Below, piece by piece: positions 39,904 through 49,973 of a stretch of DNA of 62,241 nucleotides (the first letter of the stretch is position 1; every line of letters begins with the position of its first letter). The stretch is from Pseudomonadota bacterium (lineage in GTDB: Bacteria; Desulfobacterota; Binatia; Binatales; Binataceae): contig JAJPIG010000008.1 in NCBI GenBank assembly GCA_021324855.1, forward strand, positions 1 to 62,241, in the 5' to 3' direction. The notes beneath the pieces are model-generated. The model was not told the DNA's origin, did not search any database, and worked only from the letters and a program-made list of their open reading frames with translations. A program made the translations under genes and the position numbers.

Positions 39904-41190
39904 TCAGGCGCGGGCGGGCAGGATCGTCCCTGTGCATTCGCCGAAGCCAATCCGATAGCCGCCTCCTTCGCACCATCCGCGCATCGTGACCGTGTCGCCG
40001 TCTTCTAGGTAGCAGCGGCTTTCGCCACCCGCGAGCATGATCGGCTCCTGTCCGTTGCGTGAAATCTCAAGCATGCTGCCGAGCGATCCCGGGGTCGCGC
40101 CCGAGACGGTACCGGACGCGAATAGATCGCCCGGGCGCATCCGCGCGCCGTTGATCGTGGCATGCGCGAGCTGCTGGAGCGGGTTCCAGTAGAGATTGCG
40201 GAAGTTCGTCGAGGTGAGCCGGGTCGCTTCGGTTATCGCCGCGGTTTTGAGCCACACTTCGAGATCGATCGCGAAGTTCCACTCGCCCGCGTAGCGCAGG
40301 TACGGCAGCACGGGCGGCTCCTGGATTGGTCCCGCCACGCGGAACGGCATCAGCGCGGCGAGCGGCACCACCCACGGCGAAATCGAGGTGGCGAACGACT
40401 TGCCGAGAAACGGCCCGAGCGGCTGATACTCCCATTGCTGAATGTCACGCGCGCTCCAGTCGTTCAAAAGCACCGCGCCAAAAATGTATTTTGCAGCCTC
40501 TGCGGTCGAAATTGGATTGCCGGCACGGTTGCCAACGCCGACGAAAAATCCAATCTCCAGCTCGAAATCGAGGCGGCTCGTGGGAGCGAAAATCGGCGGC
40601 GCATCAGCGGTTGGTTTCACCTGGCCGCGCGGGCGGCGGACCTGCGCGGGCGAGACATCGAGCGAACCGGCACGGCCATGGTACCCGATTGGCAGATAGA
40701 GCCAGTTGGGCGGCAGCGCGTTTTTTGGATCGCGGAACAGCGAGCCCGCATTGGTCGCGTGCTCACGCGACGAGTAGAAATCGATATAGTCGCCGACGGC
40801 AGCCGGCATCTGCATCGTGACCTGCTCGCGCCGAAAGAGCGCGCGATCGCGCAGGATGCGGTTGTCGCGTAATTCCGGATTATCCGTACGCAGCAGCTCG
40901 CTGATCCTGCCGCGCACGGCGTCCCAGGTTTCGGGGCCACGCGCCATAAAATCGTTCAATACTTCGCGGGCGAAGAGATTCTCGCCGGCAATCGGCGTGG
41001 TGTGAAAAGCGCCCGCCTCGTGGAGCGCCGCGAGGTCGAGTACGTAATCGCCAATCGCAACACCAACCCTCGCTGGCTTCTCCGGCGCAGGCGTGAATAC
41101 TCCATAAGGCAGATTTTGAATCGGAAAATCCGAGTCGCGCGCGACTTCGATCCACGACGTCAGCGCCGGATCGATGGTACGGTCCGTCAT
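39904..41190 (-). CDS. fahA: Fumarylacetoacetase
   Basis: A 428-residue hydrolase cleaving fumarylacetoacetate to fumarate and acetoacetate, the last step of homogentisate catabolism. The N-terminal FAA domain (DFPIQNLPYGVF) and catalytic YSSREHATNAG are present. Metal-binding acidic residues lie in LDFELEIGFFVG and LLNDWSARDIQQWEYQPLGPF. The GDLFASGTVSG block is diagnostic for the true fumarylacetoacetase rather than a generic FAH-fold hydrolase. It is the third gene after hmgA and an LLM oxidoreductase. Confidence 0.95.
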   Translation of the reverse strand: MTDRTIDPALTSWIEVARDSDFPIQNLPYGVFTPAPEKPARVGVAIGDYVLDLAALHEAGAFHTTPIAGENLFAREVLNDFMARGPETWDAVRGRISELLRTDNPELRDNRILRDRALFRREQVTMQMPAAVGDYIDFYSSREHATNAGSLFRDPKNALPPNWLYLPIGYHGRAGSLDVSPAQVRRPRGQVKPTADAPPIFAPTSRLDFELEIGFFVGVGNRAGNPISTAEAAKYIFGAVLLNDWSARDIQQWEYQPLGPFLGKSFATSISPWVVPLAALMPFRVAGPIQEPPVLPYLRYAGEWNFAIDLEVWLKTAAITEATRLTSTNFRNLYWNPLQQLAHATINGARMRPGDLFASGTVSGATPGSLGSMLEISRNGQEPIMLAGGESRCYLEDGDTVTMRGWCEGGGYRIGFGECTGTILPARA

Positions 41191-41206
41191 GTCGGTAGAT
41201 ATCCGT

Positions 41207-42199
41207 CTATCTGAACGCCGGCAGGACTTCGCGGCCCAAGCGTTCGATCGATTTCATCACCGCGCGATGGTCCATGCCGCCAAAGTCCATGATGTTCAGG
41301 AACAGGTTGAAGCCGGCGCGCTCATAATCACGCAGCACGTTGATGACCTTGTCCGGGCTGCCGCAAGCGATGAGCTTCTTCTCCTCGAGCACGTCGAACG
41401 GCCGTGAGGTTGCGTAAAGCCGCGACCGAACATAGCGATCGACGGCGGGCTTGGCGTGCGTATCGATCTCCGTCGCACTGCCGACATACGTATGCACTGC
41501 GCATCCGACGACCGGCTTCGACGGGTCGCCGTGACCGGCGGCTTTCCACGCCTCGCGGAATTCGGCCGTCATCGCGGTGAGCTGATGGAGTCCCGGCGAT
41601 TGGGCGTACGGAATGGTCAACAGAGGGTAGCCACGCGCGCCGACCTCGCGCGCTGCCTCATGACGCAGAGTTGCGATGCAGATCGGCGGCCGTGGTTTCT
41701 GCAGCGGCTGCAACTGCAGTTGAACGTCGTCGAACCGGTTGAAGCGGCCGTGGTATGTGAACCGCTCGCCGCTCCATGCTCGCTCGATGATCTCAAGCGC
41801 CTCGTCGAAGCGCGCATGCTTTTCGTCGAGGGTGACGCCGTAGCCGGCAAATTCGTGCTTGAGATAGCCGGAGCCGACGCCGAACTCCAGCCGCCCGCCC
41901 GACATGATGTCGACCATCGCGTAGTCTTCGGCGACTGTGATCGGGTTGTGAAACGGCAGGACGCTGACGCCGGAGCCGAGGCGAATCCTGCGGGTGCGTG
42001 CCGCAGCCGCAGCCATCCAGACCGCAGGCGACGGGATTGCACCATATTCGTGAAAGTGATGCTCCGCGACCCAGAAGGAATCGAAGCCGAGCTCCTCGGC
42101 GAACACTGCGCTCTCCAGCAGCTCCGCATAGAACCGCTCGATGCTCCGCGGCAGCTCCTTTGGGTAATGATCGACGACCGAGAAAATTCCGATCCGCAT
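41207..42199 (-). CDS. LLM-class (luciferase-like) flavin oxidoreductase
   Basis: A 330-residue TIM-barrel protein of the bacterial luciferase-like family. It has the typical FAEELGFDSFWVAEHHFHEYG, RIRLGSGVSVLPFHNP and EDYAMVDIMSGGRLEFGVGSGY. These proteins use FMNH2 or F420; which cofactor is used here cannot be read. It sits between hmgA and fahA with 6-bp and 16-bp gaps, so it is probably cotranscribed and may act in aromatic degradation, for example a ring hydroxylation before homogentisate. That role is inferred from position only. Confidence 0.85.
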   Translation of the reverse strand: MRIGIFSVVDHYPKELPRSIERFYAELLESAVFAEELGFDSFWVAEHHFHEYGAIPSPAVWMAAAAARTRRIRLGSGVSVLPFHNPITVAEDYAMVDIMSGGRLEFGVGSGYLKHEFAGYGVTLDEKHARFDEALEIIERAWSGERFTYHGRFNRFDDVQLQLQPLQKPRPPICIATLRHEAAREVGARGYPLLTIPYAQSPGLHQLTAMTAEFREAWKAAGHGDPSKPVVGCAVHTYVGSATEIDTHAKPAVDRYVRSRLYATSRPFDVLEEKKLIACGSPDKVINVLRDYERAGFNLFLNIMDFGGMDHRAVMKSIERLGREVLPAFR

Positions 42200-42205
42200 C
42201 CTCCG

Positions 42206-43321
42206 CTACCTCGATGCGCGTGCTTCGCGGGACCAGCTCGTCGCGTACTCAGGCACTTCGATTGCGAGCGCCTCTTCACAGATGCGCAACGGATTCCACG
42301 TCTCGACCATTACCGCGACCTCGCGCGTTTCGGTCTTGTTGCGCGCACTTGCGCGGGCGTTGGGTTGCGGTCCGTGATGGATGCCCTGCGGATGCAGCGT
42401 CATCGAGCCCGGCTCGATCCCGCCGCGGCTGAAGAACTCGCCTGCGTGATAGAAGATAAACTCGTCCCAATCTACGTTGCGGTGGAAAAATGGCACCTTT
42501 TCGCAATCGGGATCACTTTCGAGCGGGCGCGGCGCAAAGGTGCAGATCGCGCAGGTGTCTGAGAAGAGCGTTGCGTGCACGGTCGGAGGCATGTGGTAAC
42601 GGGCGCTCACGACCGGGCGGAGATCGCGGACGTTGAACCGGATCGGCGAGAGATCGCCCTGCCATCCGACGACGTCGAACGGATGATGCGGATAGAAAAA
42701 CTTCGTGAGCTCGCCGCGCCGGAGCACGCGCAATTCGAACTCGCGTCCGTTCTCGCGATGCGCGACCGGCTCGGGGCTCTCGATCATCATCGGATCGATG
42801 AACGCATGCTTGCCCATGAGGCCGCGATCGGGCCAGGTGAGCTCGTGGATGCTCCTGATGACGAGGAAAAAGTTGTCATCAGTCTTGGGCTGAAACTGGT
42901 AGCTCGTGCCCTTTGGAAAATGCAGATAGTCGCCGGGTTCGAAGTTGAGCGGACCGTAGTCAGTTTCGCATACGCCGGTCCCGCGATGAACGAAATAAAC
43001 TTCGTCGGCGTCGGCATTGCGGAATATGTAGGGCATCGAATGGCGCCGGCGCGAGATCAAGATTTCGGTGTCATCATTCTTCAGAATCTTCAGCGGCCCC
43101 CCATTGGGATCGTCCAGGTCGGGCGGCGCGGAACGCGCGCCCGCAAACAGGTGCGGGCGCAGCGGCCCTTCCACCCGCGTCCATCCGGTGGGCAGGTTAA
43201 GATGGTAGAGCTGCGAACTGCGGCCGAAAAAACCGCGCCGGCCATGCTCTTCTTCGTAAGTTCCTTCGGGAATTTGAACGTGCGCCTGGCGCGAGGCCCT
43301 GCCCTTGCTGACCGGAAACAT
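42206..43321 (-). CDS. hmgA: Homogentisate 1,2-dioxygenase
   Basis: A cupin-fold iron dioxygenase of 371 residues that opens the ring of homogentisate to maleylacetoacetate. Marks are SQLYHLNLPTGWTRVEGPLRPHLF, PGDYLHFPKGTSYQFQP, HPFDVVGWQGDLSPIRFNV and the iron-site region PTVHATLFSD...FFHRNVDWDEFIFYHAGEF...LHPQGIHHGP. It is shorter than the about 440-residue animal enzyme, as are many bacterial ones. A GGGAGG ribosome-binding site lies 7 bp before the ATG. It heads the hmgA-LLM-fahA set. Confidence 0.93.
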   Translation of the reverse strand: MFPVSKGRASRQAHVQIPEGTYEEEHGRRGFFGRSSQLYHLNLPTGWTRVEGPLRPHLFAGARSAPPDLDDPNGGPLKILKNDDTEILISRRRHSMPYIFRNADADEVYFVHRGTGVCETDYGPLNFEPGDYLHFPKGTSYQFQPKTDDNFFLVIRSIHELTWPDRGLMGKHAFIDPMMIESPEPVAHRENGREFELRVLRRGELTKFFYPHHPFDVVGWQGDLSPIRFNVRDLRPVVSARYHMPPTVHATLFSDTCAICTFAPRPLESDPDCEKVPFFHRNVDWDEFIFYHAGEFFSRGGIEPGSMTLHPQGIHHGPQPNARASARNKTETREVAVMVETWNPLRICEEALAIEVPEYATSWSREARASR

Positions 43322-43374
43322 AGTAATGCCTCCCAGAACTGGCGTAGTTGCTGCTGACTATAGTAATCGGGATT

Positions 43375-44082
43375 TCAGGGCCTGACCATCGCGGCCCAGC
43401 GGCCGAAGATGGTCGCGGCGATAGGCGCGGCAGCGTTCAGGTTGGCGGGCGCCGCGGCGATTATCGCGTCGCCGTCGATTCCATCGCGCGCGAGATCGGC
43501 AGCCCCGGCCTGCACCCAACCGCGAAGCATCGGCTCGGTGATCTCGACATGGAAGAGCAGCGCATAGACGTTGTCGCCGTAGCGGAACGCCTGGTTCGCG
43601 GTCATCGCCGATGACGCCAGAGCAGTCGCTCCCTTCGGGAGGTCGAAAACATCGCCATGCCAATGGCAGGCGGTGAATTCGTCGGGCAGGCCGCGCATCA
43701 GGCGGTCGTCCCTGGCGGCGGGAGCGAGCCGCACCGGATACCATCCCATCTCGCGGGACCCGGCCGGCGCGACGCGAGCGCCGAGCGCCGCGGCGATCAA
43801 TTGGCTGCCGAGACAGACGCCGAGCACCGGCTTGCCTTCAACGATCGCGGCGCGAATCAGCGCGATCTCATCGCGGAGGTACGGGTACTTGTCCTGCTCG
43901 TAAACGCCTTGCGGACCGCCCATCGCGATCAAACCCTCGGCGCCCTTCAAGCTGGAAGGGACCGGCTGGCCGGCGTAGCTGCGGATGTATTGCCAAGCGA
44001 GCGCCGCCGACTCGAGCGCCTCTGAGATCATCCCGAGCGTCTCGCCCGGATGGTGCTGCAGTACGACGACCTTTGACATCAA
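43375..44082 (-). CDS. Class-I glutamine amidotransferase domain protein
   Basis: A 235-residue stand-alone class-I amidotransferase. The nucleophile is Cys90 in GKPVLGVCLGSQLIA, and the His-Glu pair is H178/E180 in LLFHVEIT. CHWHGDVFDLP is also typical of the GMP-synthase-like GATase1 group. No synthase partner is fused or adjacent, so the acceptor of the ammonia, or an unrelated glutamyl-hydrolase activity, is unknown. It lies 11 bp after ruvB on the same strand. Confidence 0.88.
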   Translation of the reverse strand: MMSKVVVLQHHPGETLGMISEALESAALAWQYIRSYAGQPVPSSLKGAEGLIAMGGPQGVYEQDKYPYLRDEIALIRAAIVEGKPVLGVCLGSQLIAAALGARVAPAGSREMGWYPVRLAPAARDDRLMRGLPDEFTACHWHGDVFDLPKGATALASSAMTANQAFRYGDNVYALLFHVEITEPMLRGWVQAGAADLARDGIDGDAIIAAAPANLNAAAPIAATIFGRWAAMVRP

Positions 44083-44093
44083 GAACCTCGTGA

Positions 44094-45152
44094 TCAGAGC
44101 AGCGCGCCGCGCCGGGTGCGCCCCAGATGCGTGTAGGCGCGCTGCGTCGCCATCCGGCCGCGCGCAGTCCGCGCGATAAAACCCTCCTGCAGCAGGTAAG
44201 GTTCGTACACTTCCTCGATCGTATCAGGTTCCTCGCCGACCGCCGCAGCCAGGCTCTCGACCCCGACCGGCCCGCCGTCGAACATGTCGATGATCGCGCC
44301 GAGTATTGCGCGGTCCATGCGATCGAAGCCGCAGGCATCGATATCGAGCAGCGCAAGCGCCTCCAGCGCGATGCGCCGATCGACAATCGCGGCATCGTGG
44401 ACTTCGGCATAGTCGCGCACGCGGCGCAACAGGCGATTTACTATTCGCGGCGTGCCGCGCGATCGCGACGCGAGCTCGCTCGCGCCCTCGTTATCGATGC
44501 GCATGCCGAGCAGGCGCGCCGAGCGGCACACGATCTCGGCGAGTTCTTCGCGGCCGTAGAAATCGAGATGATAATGCTGCCCGAAGCGATCGCGCAGCGG
44601 CGCGCTCAACAGTCCGGCTCGCGTGGTCGCGCCCACCAGCGTGAAAGGTTTCACGGCGAGCGGCATCAGATGTGCGCCCGGACCCTTGCCGACCACGATA
44701 TTGAGACGGAAGTCCTCCATGGCGGGATAAAGGATCTCTTCAACCACGCGAGCGAGCCGATGTATCTCGTCGATGAAGAGAACATCGCCCTCTTCGAGAT
44801 TGGCCACGATCGCGGCCAGGTCGCCGGCGCGCTCAATCGCGGGACCGGCCGTTACGCGAATACTGACGCCGAGTTCCCGCGCGATGATATGCGCAAGCGA
44901 AGTCTTGCCGAGCCCGGGCGGTCCGGAAAAGAGCACATGATCGAGCACCTCACCGCGTTTGCGCGCCGCCTCGATCGACATTCCGAGGATTTGCCGCGGC
45001 CGCACCTGTCCGACGAACTCGTCGAGCGTGCGCGGCCGCAGGGAAAGATCAAGCGCGCGGTCTTCTTCGGTCCGGAACGCGGCTCCAGGCGCTGCACCGC
45101 TGTCGCCGTTCATTTTCGACTCGCCGCCGCGCTTCGCCATCCTACTTGTCAC
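44094..45152 (-). CDS. ruvB: Holliday junction branch migration ATPase RuvB
   Basis: A 352-residue AAA+ motor. It has [12 protein letters not shown] at the N-terminus, Walker [16 protein letters not shown], Walker [11 protein letters not shown], sensor-1 region [17 protein letters not shown] and a C-terminal winged helix ([21 protein letters not shown]). It drives branch migration with RuvA. The start overlaps the ruvA 3' end by 11 bp. Confidence 0.97.
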   Translation of the reverse strand: MTSRMAKRGGESKMNGDSGAAPGAAFRTEEDRALDLSLRPRTLDEFVGQVRPRQILGMSIEAARKRGEVLDHVLFSGPPGLGKTSLAHIIARELGVSIRVTAGPAIERAGDLAAIVANLEEGDVLFIDEIHRLARVVEEILYPAMEDFRLNIVVGKGPGAHLMPLAVKPFTLVGATTRAGLLSAPLRDRFGQHYHLDFYGREELAEIVCRSARLLGMRIDNEGASELASRSRGTPRIVNRLLRRVRDYAEVHDAAIVDRRIALEALALLDIDACGFDRMDRAILGAIIDMFDGGPVGVESLAAAVGEEPDTIEEVYEPYLLQEGFIARTARGRMATQRAYTHLGRTRRGALL

Positions 45153-45768
45153 CCAAAAGCACGGTCAGCGATTCCCGGATGACCGCTTCGAGCGTCATAT
45201 CGTCGCTCGCCTTGACCACCGACTCAACGGCACGGCGGGCTTCTGTGGGACGATAGCCGAGGTTGACGAGCGCCGATACCGCATCGTCCGCACGGGCATC
45301 GCCTAAGCCGTTTCCCACGATGGCGCCATCGGCGGTCCACGGTTGTGCAGGCGCGATGCTCTTCAGCTCCGCAATCTTGTCACGCAATTCGCGCACCACG
45401 CGCTCGGCCACCTTGGGCCCGACGCCGGGCACCGCATCGATGCGCGGGACATCCTCGCGTCCGATAGCCGCGACAAGGTCTTCGGGCGAGAGCACCGAAA
45501 GGATCGCCAGCGCGAGTTTCGGCCCCACGTGCTGCACCTGCATCAAAAGATCGAATGCAAGTTTCTCGGCCGGTTCGACGAACCCGTACAGCGTGAGTGC
45601 ATCTTCGCGTATCACCTGCCGGATTTCGAGCGCTACCGGCGCTCCGACCTGCGGCAGCCGGTAGAAGGTGCTGAGCGGCACGAATACTTCATAGCCGACG
45701 CCGCCGGTCTCGACCACAATTCGTCCCGCTTCGCGCGAGCGCAGCCGACCGCTGAGCGACGCGATCAT
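45142..45768 (-). CDS. ruvA: Holliday junction DNA-binding protein RuvA
   Basis: A 208-residue protein with the RuvA N-terminal OB domain ([20 protein letters not shown]), two helix-hairpin-helix motifs ([18 protein letters not shown] and [20 protein letters not shown]) and the mobile C-terminal RuvB-binding domain ([19 protein letters not shown]). It overlaps ruvC by 4 bp and ruvB by 11 bp. Confidence 0.97.
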   Translation of the reverse strand: MIASLSGRLRSREAGRIVVETGGVGYEVFVPLSTFYRLPQVGAPVALEIRQVIREDALTLYGFVEPAEKLAFDLLMQVQHVGPKLALAILSVLSPEDLVAAIGREDVPRIDAVPGVGPKVAERVVRELRDKIAELKSIAPAQPWTADGAIVGNGLGDARADDAVSALVNLGYRPTEARRAVESVVKASDDMTLEAVIRESLTVLLGDK

Positions 45769-46304
45769 TCGACAGCCTCGCCAGCGGCTCCAACGTTGGT
45801 GGCCCGCGCTCCGAGGTTCCGGCGGGGAGTCATCCGCGCCTGAAACAGATGGCAGGTTGCGATCGCGAGCGCGTCGGCGGCGTCATCGGCCAACTCGACA
45901 GTCGGCGCCATCCGCAGCGTCCGACGCACCATCGCCTTGACCTGCGCCTTGTCGGCAGCGCCGAACCCAGCGATCGTCATTTTCACCTGCGTGGGCGTGT
46001 ATTCGTAAAGCTCGAGACCGTGTCTGTCCGCCGCGAGCATCGCGATGGCCCGCGCCTCACCGAGCCGGAATGCGCTCTGGACGTTGAGGGCGGTGAAGTT
46101 GCGCTCGAGACTCATCGCATCGGGACGATGTCGCGCGATGACCTCAATTAAATGCTGGTAGATGTTGCTGAGGCGCGCGGGCGCGGACGCGTTGCGCGGC
46201 GCGCGGATGGTGCCGGCATCGACGTAAGCAAAGCTGCCGGCTGCGCCATCGACGATTCCGAACCCGGTTACCGCGTTTCCCGGATCGATCCCAATTATCC
46301 GCAT
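45765..46304 (-). CDS. ruvC: Crossover junction endodeoxyribonuclease RuvC
   Basis: A 179-residue RNase H-fold resolvase. The catalytic first Asp is in MRIIGIDPGNAVTGFGIV, Glu in MSLERNFTALNVQSAFRLGEARA, and the terminal acidic pair in LADDAADALAIATCH. ATG 46304 is chosen because GAGGGGTGGG lies immediately upstream and the family begins at this position; the frame extends 35 codons further upstream, partly overlapping yebC. Confidence 0.96.
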   Translation of the reverse strand: MRIIGIDPGNAVTGFGIVDGAAGSFAYVDAGTIRAPRNASAPARLSNIYQHLIEVIARHRPDAMSLERNFTALNVQSAFRLGEARAIAMLAADRHGLELYEYTPTQVKMTIAGFGAADKAQVKAMVRRTLRMAPTVELADDAADALAIATCHLFQARMTPRRNLGARATNVGAAGEAVE

Positions 46305-46338
46305 CCCACCCCTCATCCCGTGCGCCCTCGCGCACCGG

Positions 46339-47091
46339 TTATGCCGCGGAAAAGCTCGCCAGCACCTCTTCATCGATATCGAAGTTCGCGGCAACGCTCT
46401 GCACGTCATCGTGATCTTCGAGCTCTTCGACCAGCTTCAGCACCTGTTCGGCCGCGTGACCGGACACTTTGACGTGGCTCTCGGGCACGCGCGTCAGCTC
46501 GGCCGACGCGATCGCGATGCCCGCCTTCTCGAGCGCATCGCGCACAACGTTGAAGCGGTCGGGCGGCGTCAGGATCTGGTACACGTCGTCTTCGCTGACC
46601 ATGTCGTCCGCGCCGGCATCGAGCGCGATTTCGAGCAGCCGCTCCTCGTTCCCCGCGCTCTTCTCAACGTTGATCACGCCGCGCTTCTTGAACATCCAAG
46701 CGACCGATCCGCTCTCACCGAGGTTTCCGCCATGACGCGAGAAGATGAATCGCAGCTCGGCGACCAGCCGGTTGCGATTATCGGTCAGCGTATCGAGCAT
46801 GATCGCAACGCCGCCCGGACCGTAGCCTTCGTAGGTGATCTCTTCGAGGTTGACGCCGCCAAGCTCGCCGGTGCCCTTCTTGATCGCGCGATCGATGTTG
46901 TCGTTGGGCATCGACTGACCGCGCGCTGCAAGCACCGCGGTCCGCAGACGCGGATTGGCGTTGAGGTCGCCGCCGCCCAGCCGCGCGGCGATCGTGATTT
47001 CCTTGATCAGCTTGGTGAAGAGCTTGCCGCGCTTCGCATCGCGGGCCGCCTTCTTATGCTTGATCGAGCTCCATTTGGAATGACCTGACAT
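46339..47091 (-). CDS. yebC: YebC/PmpR-family regulatory protein
   Basis: A 250-residue YebC-type protein, with the canonical start [20 protein letters not shown] at ATG 47091. Other marks are [36 protein letters not shown] and [20 protein letters not shown]. The family has been described as transcriptional regulators and, more recently, as translation factors for difficult sequences. It is the first gene of the yebC-ruvC-ruvA-ruvB set, a common order. Confidence 0.96.
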   Translation of the reverse strand: MSGHSKWSSIKHKKAARDAKRGKLFTKLIKEITIAARLGGGDLNANPRLRTAVLAARGQSMPNDNIDRAIKKGTGELGGVNLEEITYEGYGPGGVAIMLDTLTDNRNRLVAELRFIFSRHGGNLGESGSVAWMFKKRGVINVEKSAGNEERLLEIALDAGADDMVSEDDVYQILTPPDRFNVVRDALEKAGIAIASAELTRVPESHVKVSGHAAEQVLKLVEELEDHDDVQSVAANFDIDEEVLASFSAA

Positions 47092-47243
47092 AGCAGCCCT
47101 CGCGGAATTAACCTGTCTAGTCCTCTGCCATCGAGAGTACCACAAGCGGCATGATTGGCGACAGGAGCAGCGAGGGAGGGCGGACGGAATTATACCCCGG
47201 ATTGAAGCCCGCATCGGTTTTCGCGATCATGAACCGGCTCTGA

Positions 47244-47993
47244 ATGTTTACTCGCCGAGTTATTGGATGGCTGCTGATGGGCGCGTTCGCGCCTATGGGG
47301 TGCTTCAACCCGCCGCCCCCGCCGCCTCCCGCGCGGCTCGAAAAAAACCAGGTTGAACTCCAGTTGCCGTACGACCTTGCCTGGGAAACGGTCAACGCGG
47401 TCATCATCAAAAACGATTATCATGTGAGCGCGCGCGACCCGAACAACGGGATCGTCGAAGCCGAGGTCGAACACGGTGAGTTCACGCTCAAGGATGCCGA
47501 TTGCGGGAAGGTGAAGGGAATCGCCGGCGGATTCTCGGCCACGCCGGCCGAGGTTGCTTCCGCGGTCTACACTTTCTATGTCAAGCCGCAGGGGACGCAC
47601 ACGAGTCTCGTAACGTTGACAGCCACTTTCGATGCTCCGATCCAAGTGCCGTTTCATCCGATGAAGAGCGTGCGATGCACATCGCGCGGTGTGCAGGAAG
47701 CGCGCCTTTTGAAGCAAGTACAAGCGCAGGCTGCGATTACCCATCGCGCGAGTTACGAAACTCCGAAGGAAGCGGCGAAGAAACTGGCCGCGGGCGAAGC
47801 GTCCGAGCCTCAAGCTATTTCGGCCGAGGAATCGGTCCGGCGTCGCGACGAAACGCCGCCCTCGGGGTCGCCCCCGGGCGTTGGCGCAGCCGGACCCCAC
47901 TTGCTCGACATGCCGAGCTTACCATCGTTCCCGCAGGCCGCACCCGCATCTTTGACCGGCGGCAATCCTCCCGCGCCGAAGCCGGCGCAATAG
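47244..47993 (+). CDS. Proline-rich lipoprotein, unknown function
   Basis: A 249-residue probable lipoprotein: a short hydrophobic leader ends in a lipobox-like AFAPMGC with Cys20, followed by a run of prolines (NPPPPPPPAR). The middle domain (LPYDLAWETVNAVIIKNDYH, VEAEVEHGEFTLKDADCG, YTFYVKPQGTHTSLVTLTA) recalls small envelope lipoproteins that resemble single BamC-like modules. The C-terminal third is Pro/Ala/Glu-rich and probably disordered. It converges with the PA14 glycosyltransferase gene, with no gap between the stops. Function unknown. Confidence 0.65.
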   Translation: MFTRRVIGWLLMGAFAPMGCFNPPPPPPPARLEKNQVELQLPYDLAWETVNAVIIKNDYHVSARDPNNGIVEAEVEHGEFTLKDADCGKVKGIAGGFSATPAEVASAVYTFYVKPQGTHTSLVTLTATFDAPIQVPFHPMKSVRCTSRGVQEARLLKQVQAQAAITHRASYETPKEAAKKLAAGEASEPQAISAEESVRRRDETPPSGSPPGVGAAGPHLLDMPSLPSFPQAAPASLTGGNPPAPKPAQ

Positions 47994-49973
47994 CTATTTC
48001 GCGTAAGCGGGCGGCGGAATCAGTACGCGCGATGGCACGATCACCGGCTCGGCCTTCCCAGGCGTCTGCCAGTAGAGCCTGAACGCCGCATCGCCGGCCA
48101 GGTTGCGCTCACCGGCCTCGATCGAATGGCGTCCCGGGTCGAGGTAGATTTTGCCCTCATCGTGACCCTTGAAAACGTCGCCCGGATCCCGAATCACCTC
48201 ACGGCCATCGATTGTGAGCCATCCGGAATCGTCAACATCGATCAGAAAACGATACAACCCCGGACGTGGGATGAGGATTGCGCCGCTCCACGTCACGCAC
48301 GAGGGGAACGGCAGCCCACCGAGTTCGGCGACATTGTTGAAATCAAGTTCGGGATCGATTCGCACGATGTGCGGTGGAAAACCCGCCGGCCGCGTCCCCT
48401 CATAATAGCGCCCGAGCAGACCATGGGAGGCGTCGAGGCCCGACCACGTCGCGACCGTGCCGACCAGGGGCGGAACAAAAAAGATCGCGGTCGCGATCCC
48501 GACCGCAACCTGAATCACCGCCGGAATCGCCGCAGGCGCGAGCTCAGTCGTCAGAAGGAGAGCGGCGACGATCCAGATCGCGCCCAAGGGAACGAGTTGC
48601 AGCGCCGGCGGCAGACCGGCCAGCTTGCCGAGATTAAAAGCGACCGAGTCGCCGGCGATTGGTCCGCCGCCGAAGTAGGTGTCCTTGTTGTATGCGAGGT
48701 CGCCGCGGAAATAGGCGGGCGCCGCATATTCCCACACCGGATTCGCATACTCGTATGGGAAGTGCGGATTGGTCGCCGTCGCCATCAACATGATGAACGC
48801 CGAGACCGCGCCGAGCGCGATGCCGAGATAGTTCCATTCCGAAGGCAGGAACGTCAGCGCCAAAACCATGAACGGGATCGCGGCGACAATCTGCCGCGGA
48901 CCGGTGGCCGTTCCGCCGCCCCATGAGACGATCGATTCGCCGAACGAGGCATTGAACAGAATGAATGTGAGGATCGTCCACAGCGTGACAAAAAACTCGG
49001 CACGCCATCGCCGCTCGCGGGCGAAGTAGCACAGTCCCGGTATCGTCAGCAGCAGGACCGGATTGCAGAAGAACAGGCCGCGCTGCGGATCGATCAAGAT
49101 TTTCCAAAGGTTATAGATCTTCGGATAGGTGAGTCCGACGAAGCCCACCGCCTGCTCGGGGAATTGCGTGTTACCGGGCAGCTTGTAGGCTTCGTAGCTC
49201 ATGAAGAACGGCTCGCCGAAGGCGGCCTTGTTGTAGGCGAGCAGGATGAGCGCGACTGCGCCCGCGCCGATCGTGAACGCCAGCACCTGGCTCCATTTGA
49301 TCGTGGCCAACGCGTAAAGGCCGAGGGCCGCCGCGATCAGCATTGCGGGATAATCGCAAAGCACCGCCCAACCCGCGAGTATCCCCGCCGCCAGCGCGCG
49401 ATCCTGACCGGTATCCTCTCGAGCCATGACCAGCAGGTAGAAGGCGGCGAACGAGCTTGCAGCCGCGAGCGGCTCGCCTGTCATCTCGGTGGCGTATGGA
49501 AAAACGATTGTCCCGAAGGACAACAGGAGCGCAAGCGCGGCAGCCCGCCCGGGCGTCGCGCCGAGCCGGATCACGAAGCGGAAGCAAATTACCGCCATCA
49601 GCGCGATTGCGAGGCTGGTCGAGAAGACAATCGTGAGATGTGTCAGGAGCGCCCAGTAAAGCGCTTCATGCCCCGCGGTTAGAAACGAGAGCAGCTTCGA
49701 AAAGATAAACCATTGAAAGATTCCGGTCAGCGATCCGCCCGGCGCTTTAACGGAATAGATATGGCCGTTGAACTGGATGATGTCGGCGGTGTTGAAGCCG
49801 GCGTAGCCGTCGATCGCGAGGGTGTGCCGCTCGATGATCGAGCGCATCAGGTCGAATCGCGCCGCGGTGCTCTGGTCGGCGGCCTGGTAGAAATACCCAA
49901 AGGTCAGAATCGAGACCCAGAATAACGTCCATTCGACGCGCCGCCGATCGAACGCCGAACTAGCCATGAGCAC
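47994..49973 (-). CDS. GT-C membrane protein with C-terminal PA14-like domain
   Basis: A protein of about 659 residues. Residues 1-510 are polytopic, with about ten membrane segments, like lipid-linked-sugar glycosyltransferases of the GT-C fold. Residues about 510-655 form a soluble PA14-like domain (GLLGRYYEGTRPAGFPPH, LYRFLIDVDDSGWLTIDGRE, GRHSIEAGERNLAGDAAFRL), probably facing the periplasm and able to bind carbohydrate. The frame opens with GTG at 49973; ATG 49967 is an alternative. It overlaps the end of the CBM-like gene. A role in surface glycan or glycoprotein assembly is inferred. Confidence 0.78.
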   Translation of the reverse strand: MLMASSAFDRRRVEWTLFWVSILTFGYFYQAADQSTAARFDLMRSIIERHTLAIDGYAGFNTADIIQFNGHIYSVKAPGGSLTGIFQWFIFSKLLSFLTAGHEALYWALLTHLTIVFSTSLAIALMAVICFRFVIRLGATPGRAAALALLLSFGTIVFPYATEMTGEPLAAASSFAAFYLLVMAREDTGQDRALAAGILAGWAVLCDYPAMLIAAALGLYALATIKWSQVLAFTIGAGAVALILLAYNKAAFGEPFFMSYEAYKLPGNTQFPEQAVGFVGLTYPKIYNLWKILIDPQRGLFFCNPVLLLTIPGLCYFARERRWRAEFFVTLWTILTFILFNASFGESIVSWGGGTATGPRQIVAAIPFMVLALTFLPSEWNYLGIALGAVSAFIMLMATATNPHFPYEYANPVWEYAAPAYFRGDLAYNKDTYFGGGPIAGDSVAFNLGKLAGLPPALQLVPLGAIWIVAALLLTTELAPAAIPAVIQVAVGIATAIFFVPPLVGTVATWSGLDASHGLLGRYYEGTRPAGFPPHIVRIDPELDFNNVAELGGLPFPSCVTWSGAILIPRPGLYRFLIDVDDSGWLTIDGREVIRDPGDVFKGHDEGKIYLDPGRHSIEAGERNLAGDAAFRLYWQTPGKAEPVIVPSRVLIPPPAYAK

